From assembly GCA_023440945.1 (NCBI GenBank), contig JAEZRL010000343.1, forward strand, positions 1-18,203: a stretch of DNA of 18,203 bases, given 5' to 3'. Positions 1 to 6,888 of this stretch are shown piece by piece (positions within the stretch are counted from its first letter, which is position 1; every line of letters starts with the position of its first letter). This DNA comes from Bacteroidota bacterium. GTDB taxonomy: Bacteria > Bacteroidota > Bacteroidia > Chitinophagales > Chitinophagaceae. Under the pieces are notes generated by a model that did not search any database, was not told where the DNA came from, and saw nothing but the letters and a program-made list of their open reading frames with translations. Position numbers and translations under genes: made by a program.

Positions 1-338
1 ACAGGGCTTGCATGACTTGCTTTTCTTCCTGCATGCGCCAATTGTATGCCTGCAACAGATTTTTGTTCATGAATAAACGAAACAATTTCTTTTAGTTTCG
101 GAATATGCTCATCTTTCCATATTCCAAGATCATCAGGTGAAATCCTTCCTTCAGGAGAAACAGCTGTTGCTTCTGTTAATACCAACCCCGCTTTACCAAC
201 AGCACGGCTGCCCAAATGAACAAAATGCCAATTATTAGCAAAACCGTCTATGCTGGAATATTCACACATGGGCGAAACAAATATCCTGTTTTGAAAAGTG
301 ATCGAACGAATTTGCAACGGGCTCAACAATTTTATCAT
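1..338 (-). CDS. Old Yellow Enzyme family NADH:flavin oxidoreductase (YqjM/NamA-like), N-terminal part only
   Basis: The reverse strand reads from an ATG at 338 to the window edge without a stop, giving the first 112 residues. The sequence fits the YqjM/NamA branch of FMN-dependent ene-reductases. It has NRIFVSPMCEYSS (residues 17-29), with Cys25 and Tyr27 where YqjM has its flavin-tuning Cys26 and Tyr28. It also has EGRISPDDLGIW (63-74) and IQLAHAGRK (98-106). Such enzymes reduce activated C=C bonds with NAD(P)H in the cytoplasm; the substrate cannot be predicted. The TIM barrel continues beyond position 1, so completeness is unknown. It is divergent from the GH3 gene at 561. The A-rich stretch before the ATG is typical of Bacteroidota, with no clear Shine-Dalgarno sequence. 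Confidence 0.9.
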   Translation of the reverse strand, partial: MIKLLSPLQIRSITFQNRIFVSPMCEYSSIDGFANNWHFVHLGSRAVGKAGLVLTEATAVSPEGRISPDDLGIWKDEHIPKLKEIVSFIHEQKSVAGIQLAHAGRKASHASP

Positions 339-438
339 GATCTTTTTTTATTACAGTAAATATGCCACGCAAAGGTTGTGCTTATTTTTTTGAAGGATAA
401 TAATTTTATTGATAAGAAAATCAATGTCGGAAGAAGTT

Positions 439-497
439 CAGAACGCTGAAGTGAGTGATACCGAAACAAGTCCGGTCGGGCACAACGAAGATGCCAT
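439..497 (+). repeat. Interspersed repeat, copy A (two half-modules split by 22 nt)
   Basis: The left module (439-458) matches 17 of 20 bases of the left part of copy B (reverse strand of 10514-10550). The right module (481-497, CACAACGAAGATGCCAT) matches copy B exactly. The modules are contiguous in B but separated here by 22 nt (459-480). The copy lies in the spacer between the divergent genes at 338 and 561. Its function is unknown. Confidence 0.65.
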
Positions 498-560
498 GAA
501 ATACGGAAGCCGGTCTCATGAAAATTTTTATAACTAAATTGTGCCTTTCAACTGAACTAC

Positions 561-3488
561 ATGAAAGGATTTTTTCTTGCCATTGTTTTAATCGCAATCG
601 TTACAACTGTACAAGCACAAAATTTTTACAACAAATCCGAAAAAGCTGAACACTGGGTTGACAGCGTTTTTAAAACACTTTCGCCGAAGGAAAAAATTGC
701 ACAGCTAATGGTGATCCGGGAATCAAGCATAAGAGATGGCAAGCCAGTGATTTTTACCGAGGATGTGGAAGATAAAATTAAAAAGTATAACATCGGTTCT
801 ATCTGTTTATTTCAGGGTGGTCCCGTTACACAGGCTATGCAGATCAATCATTTTCAAAAGATCGCTAAAACGCCTTTGCTTGTTTGTATTGATGGTGAAA
901 CAGGGTTGGGTATGCGCATGTACGACAGTGTGATGAAATTTCCTGATCAGCTAACTATTGGTGCAGTGCAGGATTCTGAACTTGTTTATAAAACAGGTGT
1001 AACAATTGGTGAACAATGCAGAAGGGAAGGCATACAGGTTAACTATGCGCCTGTTGTTGATATCAATAATAATCCCAATAATCCGGTTATTAATTTCCGG
1101 TCTTTTGGCGAAGACAAATACAAAGTTGCTGCTTATGGCGTTGCGATGATGAAAGGCATACAGGATGAGAATGTAATGGCTTGCGCAAAACATTTTCCGG
1201 GACATGGTGATGTGGCTGTTGATTCGCACCTTGATCTGCCTGTTATCAATAAATCATTGGAAGAATTGGATTCGCTGGAACTGTATCCTTTTAAACGGCT
1301 TTTCGAAGAAGGCGTTGGCAGTGTGATGATCGCACATTTATCTATTCCTGCGATTGATACAACTGCTAACCTTCCAACCTCTTTATCTAAGAAAAACGTA
1401 ACGGAATTATTGCGTGATTCGATGAATTACCACGGCATATCTTTTACCGATGCTTTGGAAATGAAAGGTGTTTCAAAATATTTTCCGCAAGGGGCTGCTG
1501 CCGTACAATCGTTGATTGCGGGAAATGATATGTTGTGTTTACCCGGTGATATAGAAGGAAGCATCAACGCAATATTGCAAGCTATTAAAGACAGAAAGCT
1601 TAGCTGGAATGATATTGATAAACGTGTAAAAAAAGTGTTGCTTGTAAAATACAATACAGGCCTGAATAAAATAACACCTGTTGACACTACAAACCTCACT
1701 AATGATTTAAATGCAAAAGTGGTAAGCGTAAGAAGAATGATTGCTGCGGAGGCATTTACATTATTGCGTTTGCAGGATTCAAGTTTATTGCCTTTAAAGC
1801 ACAACAAAAAAGTGGCTTATGTTGGCATCGGTATTTCAGGCGCAAACACTTTTGCTGATCTGCTTAAGAAAAGATATGATGCCGATTGTTATTATTTCAA
1901 TTATTCATCCAATAGCGACAAGGCAAATGCAATCCTCGATTCCTTACAAAACAATTACGATGCTGTTATTATCGGTTTGCACCAATACAATAAATATCCT
2001 GCAAAAAATTTCGGCATTAGCGATGAGGCTATAAATCTTTTGCAGCAACTGCAGAATAATCCTGCATCTATCACCTTTGTTTTTGGTAATCCTTATGCTA
2101 TTAAGTTCATGTGTGATGCACCAAATCTTGTTGCAGCATACGAAGATGATGATGTTTTCCAAAGAATGGCCGTTGAGTTGATACAAGGGCATAATAAAGC
2201 AAAGGGGAGATTGCCTGTTACGGTTTGCAAAGAATATCCTTACGGCAGCGGAATTATTACGGATGATCCATACCTGGTGGCTGTTCCTGAAACCGTGGGA
2301 CTAAACAGTTTTGTTTTAAACAATATTGATTCTATTGCAACAGATGCAATCAAACAACATGCGACACCCGGATGTGTTGTGTTGGTGGCAAAAGATGGAA
2401 AGGTTGTTTTTTATCGCTCTTATGGTTATATGAGTTATGATAGTCTTGAGCCGGTTAAAAGAAATACCGTTTATGATCTTGCTTCTGTAACAAAAATTTC
2501 TGCAACAACTGTTTCAGTGATGAAGTTGTATGAAGAAGGAAAACTGAACCTCAATAAAACATTGGGTGATTATTTGCCCTGGGTAAGAGGAAGCAACAAA
2601 GCGCATCTTAAACTGAAAGACGTGCTTTTACATCAGGCTGGTTTGGTTGCCTGGATTCCTTTCTATAAAGAAACGATTGACCCGGCAACAGGTCAGCCTC
2701 TTCCTGGTTTTTACAAAACAATACCTGACAGTCTTTACAGTGTTCGTGTTGCACAAAGTATGTACATGCGTAAGGATTGGGTTGATACCATGTACAAGCG
2801 TATTTTGGAAAGTCCTTTAGGACCTGTTGGAAAATATATTTACAGTGATAATGATTTTATTTTCTTAGGAAAAGTTGTTGAACAGATAACAGGCAAACCA
2901 TTGGAAGAATATGCAAAAGAAACTTTTTATAAGCCTTTGCACATGCAAAGCACCACTTTTTTGCCTGAAGAAACAGAGCCATTAACGGTGATTGCTCCAA
3001 CAGAAAAAGAAAAATATTTCCGCCTGCAGTTATTAAGAGGAACCGTTCACGATCCTGGTGCTGCTATGTTTGGCGGTGTTGCCGGGCATGCAGGTTTGTT
3101 CAGCAATGCTTATGATCTTTCCCAATTATACCAGATGTTATTATTTAGAGGCGAATGGAACGGCGTTCGTTTACTAAGGAAAAAAACGATTGATTTCTTT
3201 ACGGATTATCACAGCAAAATAAGCCGCAGAGGTTATGGTTTTGATAAACCTGAAAAAGATAATGCAACAAGACCCGAACCTTATCCAACATTTAGTGCAT
3301 CCCCTGAAACCTTTGGTCATACAGGTTTTACAGGAACTTGTGTTTGGGTAGATCCAAAATATAATCTTGTCTATATTTTCCTGTCCAACCGTGTTTGTCC
3401 TGATGGTGGTGAAAATGGGGAATTGTATCGCCTCAATGTTCGCAGAAACATCCAGGAAACGATTTATAAAGCGCTGATGAAAAAGTAA
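561..3488 (+). CDS. Secreted GH3 (NagZ-like) hexosaminidase fused to a beta-lactamase-family serine hydrolase
   Basis: This 975-residue protein has a signal peptide (residues 1-19, cleavage probably A19/Q20) and two catalytic modules. Module 1 (about 30-370) is a glycoside hydrolase family 3 domain of NagZ type. It has K210-HFPGHG followed by D221-S-H223, the NagZ Asp-His dyad, and the likely nucleophile D297 in SFTDALEMKG. A GH3 C-terminal-like region (about 390-570) follows. Module 2 (about 590-970) is a class C beta-lactamase/PBP4*-type fold with S642-V-T-K645 (SxxK), Y761-S-D (YxN position, Asp instead of Asn) and H920-T-G (KTG-like). GH3 NagZ enzymes release GlcNAc from muropeptides. In Bacillus subtilis nagZ and the beta-lactamase-family gene amiE are neighbours in a muropeptide-rescue operon, so I infer both steps are combined here in the periplasm or on the surface. 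Module 2 could instead be an esterase or peptidase. The ATG at 561 is chosen because it gives a complete signal peptide. Confidence 0.9.
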   Translation: MKGFFLAIVLIAIVTTVQAQNFYNKSEKAEHWVDSVFKTLSPKEKIAQLMVIRESSIRDGKPVIFTEDVEDKIKKYNIGSICLFQGGPVTQAMQINHFQKIAKTPLLVCIDGETGLGMRMYDSVMKFPDQLTIGAVQDSELVYKTGVTIGEQCRREGIQVNYAPVVDINNNPNNPVINFRSFGEDKYKVAAYGVAMMKGIQDENVMACAKHFPGHGDVAVDSHLDLPVINKSLEELDSLELYPFKRLFEEGVGSVMIAHLSIPAIDTTANLPTSLSKKNVTELLRDSMNYHGISFTDALEMKGVSKYFPQGAAAVQSLIAGNDMLCLPGDIEGSINAILQAIKDRKLSWNDIDKRVKKVLLVKYNTGLNKITPVDTTNLTNDLNAKVVSVRRMIAAEAFTLLRLQDSSLLPLKHNKKVAYVGIGISGANTFADLLKKRYDADCYYFNYSSNSDKANAILDSLQNNYDAVIIGLHQYNKYPAKNFGISDEAINLLQQLQNNPASITFVFGNPYAIKFMCDAPNLVAAYEDDDVFQRMAVELIQGHNKAKGRLPVTVCKEYPYGSGIITDDPYLVAVPETVGLNSFVLNNIDSIATDAIKQHATPGCVVLVAKDGKVVFYRSYGYMSYDSLEPVKRNTVYDLASVTKISATTVSVMKLYEEGKLNLNKTLGDYLPWVRGSNKAHLKLKDVLLHQAGLVAWIPFYKETIDPATGQPLPGFYKTIPDSLYSVRVAQSMYMRKDWVDTMYKRILESPLGPVGKYIYSDNDFIFLGKVVEQITGKPLEEYAKETFYKPLHMQSTTFLPEETEPLTVIAPTEKEKYFRLQLLRGTVHDPGAAMFGGVAGHAGLFSNAYDLSQLYQMLLFRGEWNGVRLLRKKTIDFFTDYHSKISRRGYGFDKPEKDNATRPEPYPTFSASPETFGHTGFTGTCVWVDPKYNLVYIFLSNRVCPDGGENGELYRLNVRRNIQETIYKALMKK

Positions 3489-3720
3489 AACAACTACTTC
3501 GAATATTGTTCCCGTTTAAACGCCCTGAAAAGTAAGTTATCAATTGCATTAAAAATTATTTGAGAATATGAAACGCCGCCTGCAATTTTGCATTGCATTT
3601 GGTTTGAAAGCTGATTTTTTTTCTAATCATATTGCTTAATAGCAGTACAACAGATGAACGGATTGCGACGCAACGATGTTTAAAGGGAGCGTTGCAGCTT
3701 GCATCATAAAAAAAGAAAAA
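3489..3720. other. Spacer with nested inverted repeats before the riboswitch
   Basis: No coding region is visible. Between 3660 and 3710 there is TTGCG-A-CGCAA (a near-palindrome) and GCAACG ... CGTTGC with a 14-nt loop, followed by an A-rich stretch at 3709-3721. These could form a hairpin in the leader before the riboswitch or act as an imperfect terminator of the upstream gene. No convincing TAnnTTTG promoter box was found here. Confidence 0.35.
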
Positions 3721-3721
3721 A

Positions 3722-3880
3722 CGATTAGCCGACAATTAAAAGGGAAGTCCGGTGCAAGTCCGGCGCTATCCCCGTAGCTGTAAATGATAAACAAACGTTT
3801 TAAAATTTTGCCACTGTTTCAATAAAGAGATGGGAAGGCTTTAAAACGCATCATGAGCCAGAAGACCTGCCAAAGCAAAA
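3722..3880 (+). promoter_or_regulatory. Cobalamin (B12) riboswitch
   Basis: The conserved core is recognisable in order: AAAAGGGAA (3738-3746), GTCCGGTGCAAGTCCGGCGC (3747-3766), CCCCGTAGCTGTAA (3770-3783), GCCACTG (3810-3816), GGGAAGGC (3832-3839) and the B12-box GCCAGAAGACCTGCC (3857-3871). Cobalamin riboswitches bind adenosylcobalamin or related corrinoids and usually turn off vitamin B12 transport or synthesis genes. The gene downstream encodes a TonB-dependent receptor, which fits. The outer boundaries (P1 stem) are approximate. About 125 nt separate the B12 box from the start codon and should hold the expression platform. Confidence 0.95.
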
Positions 3881-3976
3881 TTGATCACGAGCTTTCGGGT
3901 GAAAAGCCGGAGATGAAAGTCTTATAAAAACTTATAACAAAGACCGTTTTCATTTCTGCTAACTTATTCAACGAAA

Positions 3977-4011
3977 GCTCATCTTTCGAAACATACAAAA
4001 CGAAGATGAGC
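3977..4011 (+). promoter_or_regulatory. Hairpin covering the btuB start codon, possible riboswitch expression platform
   Basis: Left arm GCTCATCTTTCG (3977-3988) pairs with right arm CGAAGATGAGC (4001-4011): 11 base pairs with one bulged U and a 12-nt A-rich loop. The right arm contains the ATG at 4006 and ends just before a second in-frame ATG at 4012. Folding would hide the start codon, consistent with translational control by the upstream riboswitch. The base pairing is seen; the regulatory role is inferred. Confidence 0.5.
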
Positions 4012-4013
4012 AT
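3995..4013 (+). repeat. Possible partial copy D of the interspersed repeat
   Basis: These 19 bases match 18175-18193 (part of copy C and its right flank) at 17 positions, including AACGAAGATGAG. The match overlaps the btuB start codon. It is short and could be chance or a shared translation-initiation context. Confidence 0.3.
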
Positions 4014-5994
4014 GAAAAAATTTATCTGCATTATTATTGGCAGTGTAGCGTTTACCTTTTTACACGCACAGGACACACTTAAAACCAACCAGCTTAATGA
4101 AGTTGTTGTTACTGCAACTAAGTATGCTAAAAAAGCATCAGAAACAGGCAAAGTGGTTACCGTAATTACACGTGAACAACTGGATGAAAGCCAGGGTAAA
4201 GATCTTGCACAACTATTAAATGAACAGGCAGGCATTTCTGTAACCGGTGCAAACAGCAACCCGGGAAAAGACAAGTCAATTTATTTACGTGGGGCAAAAC
4301 AGGAATACACACTTATAACAATAGATGGTGTACCTGTATCGGATGCAAGTATTACCGGTGGTTATTATGATTTCAGGCATATACCAATTGATATTATTGA
4401 CCGTATAGAAATTTTAAAAGGGAGCCAGTCTACTTTGTATGGTTCAGATGCAATTGCCGGCGTGATAAATATCATCACAAAGAAAAAAAGCGATAAAGCA
4501 ATCTCTCCATTTATTATGGCAGATTATGGTAGTTATAACACCCGAAAATTAAATGCCGGCATAAGCGGAAACACAAAAATTTTGAATTATAACATCAGTT
4601 ATACCTATAATAAATCAGAAGGCATAAGCGAAGCTACAGATGCCGAGAATACAGGCAAATTTGATAACGATAATTATGAACAAAACGCAGTGTTTATAAA
4701 TACAGGAATAAAAGTTTCTGATAAAGTAAAGCTAAGCCCTTATCTGAGATACAGTAAATACGATGCAGCTCTGGACGGTGGCGCTTTCGTGGATGATAAG
4801 GATTATACATCCAGTTTAAAACACCTGCAAACAGGTTTGAGAAATGAGATTATGGTTGGTAAAACGAGGCTGAATGTATTATATAATTACACTTATACAA
4901 CAAGAGATTATTTGAATGACTCGCTTATAAAAGAAACGCTTTTGGATGGCTATTCAAAAGGTTTTTACAAAGCACATGAACATTTTACTGATGTCTATGC
5001 GAATATACCAGTTACCAAAACAATAACGCTTACCGCAGGTGCTGATTATCGGAATTCTAACACAGATATTCATACACTGGACATCTATAAATTTTATTCA
5101 GGAAGTAATATTCTTCTTTCTCAGTACGAAAGCACTATCAGTAAAGATTCTGCTTTGCAAAATCAAATAGGGATTTATGGCGAGTTGAATTATTCGGGAA
5201 AGAAAGGTTTTGATGCAGCCATTGGTGGAAGATTTAATCATCATTCTGTATATGGAAATAATGGCGTGTTCAATATCAATCCTTCTTATCTTATTCATAA
5301 ACAGGTAAAGGCTTTTGCAAATATTTCTTCTGCCTATAAAGTACCTACATTATATCAATTATATTCAGAATATAGAAATCCATACAAAGCTTTAAAGCCG
5401 GAAAAAGCTTATACGTATGAAGGCGGCTTTCAATATTATTCTAAAAATAATTTTTTCACTGCAAGAGTGGCAGTATTTAAACGTGATATAAAAGATGTGA
5501 TAACATTTTATACCGATGCTGCCACCTACAAAAGTTATTACATCAACCAGGATGAACAACACGATTACGGTTTTGAGATCGAGCCTACTTTCAGCATAAA
5601 AAATAAAGTTAAGTTGATACTTTCTTATGCTTATGCCAATGGTGAAATAGGCACAAAAGCAAATGCAAAAGACACCTCTTATTTTAATTTATACCGCAGG
5701 CCAAAGAGTATATTTAATGCAACGGCTAATTATCACGTTAATAAAAAATTATTTATAAGTGCAACTGTGCAAAGCACCGGTGAAAGAACAGATATTGACT
5801 TCAGAACTTATCCTTCATCTTTAGTTGAACTGAAGCCATATACACTTTTAAACTTTTATGCGTCTTATAATATCTCAAGTAATCTGAAAGTGTTCGCTGA
5901 TCTAAAGAACATCACCAATGTATCTTATGCAGAATTGCTTGGTTATAACACGCTTGGAAGAAACATTACAGCAGGCATCGCCTGGCATTTATAA
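4006..5994 (+). CDS. btuB: TonB-dependent outer-membrane receptor, probable cobalamin transporter (BtuB-like)
   Basis: This 662-residue protein has a signal peptide (residues 1-21, FLHA/Q), then a TonB-box-like NEVVVTATK (31-39). The plug domain (about 40-155) contains YLRGAKQEYTLITIDGVPV and the typical RIEILKGSQSTLYGSDAIAG. The rest (about 160-662) is a beta-barrel with many aromatic strands, such as KAFANISSAYKVPTLYQLYS and the penultimate LKVFADLKNITN. Receptors of this type bind a ligand at the surface and import it using energy from TonB-ExbBD. The upstream cobalamin riboswitch is the main reason for calling it BtuB; another corrinoid or cobinamide is possible. It is somewhat longer than E. 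coli BtuB. ATG at 4006 and ATG at 4012 both give good signal peptides. No btuCDF genes follow. Confidence 0.9.
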   Translation: MSMKKFICIIIGSVAFTFLHAQDTLKTNQLNEVVVTATKYAKKASETGKVVTVITREQLDESQGKDLAQLLNEQAGISVTGANSNPGKDKSIYLRGAKQEYTLITIDGVPVSDASITGGYYDFRHIPIDIIDRIEILKGSQSTLYGSDAIAGVINIITKKKSDKAISPFIMADYGSYNTRKLNAGISGNTKILNYNISYTYNKSEGISEATDAENTGKFDNDNYEQNAVFINTGIKVSDKVKLSPYLRYSKYDAALDGGAFVDDKDYTSSLKHLQTGLRNEIMVGKTRLNVLYNYTYTTRDYLNDSLIKETLLDGYSKGFYKAHEHFTDVYANIPVTKTITLTAGADYRNSNTDIHTLDIYKFYSGSNILLSQYESTISKDSALQNQIGIYGELNYSGKKGFDAAIGGRFNHHSVYGNNGVFNINPSYLIHKQVKAFANISSAYKVPTLYQLYSEYRNPYKALKPEKAYTYEGGFQYYSKNNFFTARVAVFKRDIKDVITFYTDAATYKSYYINQDEQHDYGFEIEPTFSIKNKVKLILSYAYANGEIGTKANAKDTSYFNLYRRPKSIFNATANYHVNKKLFISATVQSTGERTDIDFRTYPSSLVELKPYTLLNFYASYNISSNLKVFADLKNITNVSYAELLGYNTLGRNITAGIAWHL

Positions 5995-6137
5995 ATAAGG
6001 AAGAGCAGAAGCAGATTTTATAGAATTTTTTTTAAATGAGAAGTGCTAGAAAATGTAGAAAGATTTGCGCATTAAGGAGTTATCAAAAACACCGAATGTT
6101 AATGCTTTACGAAATGGTGCAGAAATTGTGTGATGAC

Positions 6138-6168
6138 TTGTAATTCAGAACTTATTTTTATAATTTTT
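6138..6168 (+). promoter_or_regulatory. Candidate Bacteroidota promoter for the zinc-ribbon gene
   Basis: TTG (6138-6140), a 20-nt spacer and TAATTTTT (6161-6168) match the Bacteroidota -33/-7 pattern TTG-N19-21-TAnnTTTG except for the last base. The expected leader to the ATG at 6253 is about 75-80 nt. Confidence 0.4.
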
Positions 6169-6252
6169 CTATGAAATTAACCAATTAGGTTAGCCGATGT
6201 GAAATGTAACAATGCATGTTTGTTTAACTCTAATGAAAAAATGGACTAATCT

Positions 6253-6654
6253 ATGGATGACAAGGCAAAAACTTCTGCTCTTTTCTGCTGCCCTTCCTGC
6301 GATCATGAAATAACCGTTTATGCAACAAATGAATTTGTTCGCTTTTATACTATTGAGTTTTGTCCTGATTGTAACAAGCTTGACAGAAAAAAATATTATC
6401 CTGAACTTGTTTTAGTTCGGGATGAAGATGGAAATTTGAATTATACATGGGCGCATCTTCCTGAAGAAATGGCTTATTGCGATCACTGCATGCCAAATAT
6501 GTTGATTCATTGGACAAATCTGCAGCTTCTTTGTCCTGCATGCAGACAAGATGAAATGATGTTTAAACTTCATCCTAAATTCAAACGAAATACAACTATC
6601 GAAAAATTCAAACGTGGCTGGGAAAGCGGTGTTACCAACAAAATAAAAAAATGA
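6253..6654 (+). CDS. Small protein with two predicted zinc ribbons, function unknown
   Basis: This 133-residue protein has no signal peptide or membrane segment, so it is probably cytoplasmic. Its striking feature is four CxxC pairs: C13/C16, C37/C40, C76/C79 and C94/C97. Taken in order they make two Cys4 sets, each like a zinc ribbon or rubredoxin-type knuckle, with acidic and aromatic residues between and a basic tail (KFKRNTTIEKFKRGWESG) that could bind nucleic acid. I do not recognise the family. An ATG at 6241 is followed at once by an in-frame stop, so 6253 is the first usable start. Spacers of about 260 and 230 bp flank it, and a promoter-like sequence lies upstream, so it is probably transcribed alone. 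Zinc binding is inferred from Cys spacing only. Confidence 0.8.
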   Translation: MDDKAKTSALFCCPSCDHEITVYATNEFVRFYTIEFCPDCNKLDRKKYYPELVLVRDEDGNLNYTWAHLPEEMAYCDHCMPNMLIHWTNLQLLCPACRQDEMMFKLHPKFKRNTTIEKFKRGWESGVTNKIKK

Positions 6655-6714
6655 CTTGCTACAAGCTGCTAAAGCCATAATCAAACATCTTCGCTTCCTA
6701 CAGAAACTCTTGCT

Positions 6715-6722
6715 TATTTTTG
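6715..6722 (+). promoter_or_regulatory. Candidate -7 box for metG
   Basis: TATTTTTG is an exact match to TAnnTTTG. Upstream, TTCG (6690-6693) is a weak -33 candidate at 21 nt. Transcription from here would give a leader of about 160 nt before the metG ATG. Confidence 0.5.
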
Positions 6723-6888
6723 CAGTCTGTTCCTTTGCTCTTCATTTTTATCAATAAAAAATTAGCAGCAATGCGATTATCTTTAAAAGGATAATGCAAA
6801 ACAGGGATTGGATTTTTTAGAACAGGAATGTCAGCTTACCCGGCAAATTTTTTCTTGTAAAGCTGATAATGAATTAAAGCAGAACAAA

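Noticed and set aside
6036..6143. 35-codon ORF after btuB (basic, Cys-containing peptide)
   Set aside because: It ends at the candidate promoter of the next gene and has no other support. Such ORFs are expected by chance in a 258-bp spacer.
6808..6888. 27-codon N-terminal extension of MetRS from a TTG start
   Set aside because: It has no resemblance to MetRS, while conserved sequence begins exactly at the ATG at 6889.
6723..6888. T-box or S-box riboswitch before metG
   Set aside because: No T-box core (TGGNACCGCG-like) or SAM aptamer motifs are visible; the leader is simple AT-rich sequence.
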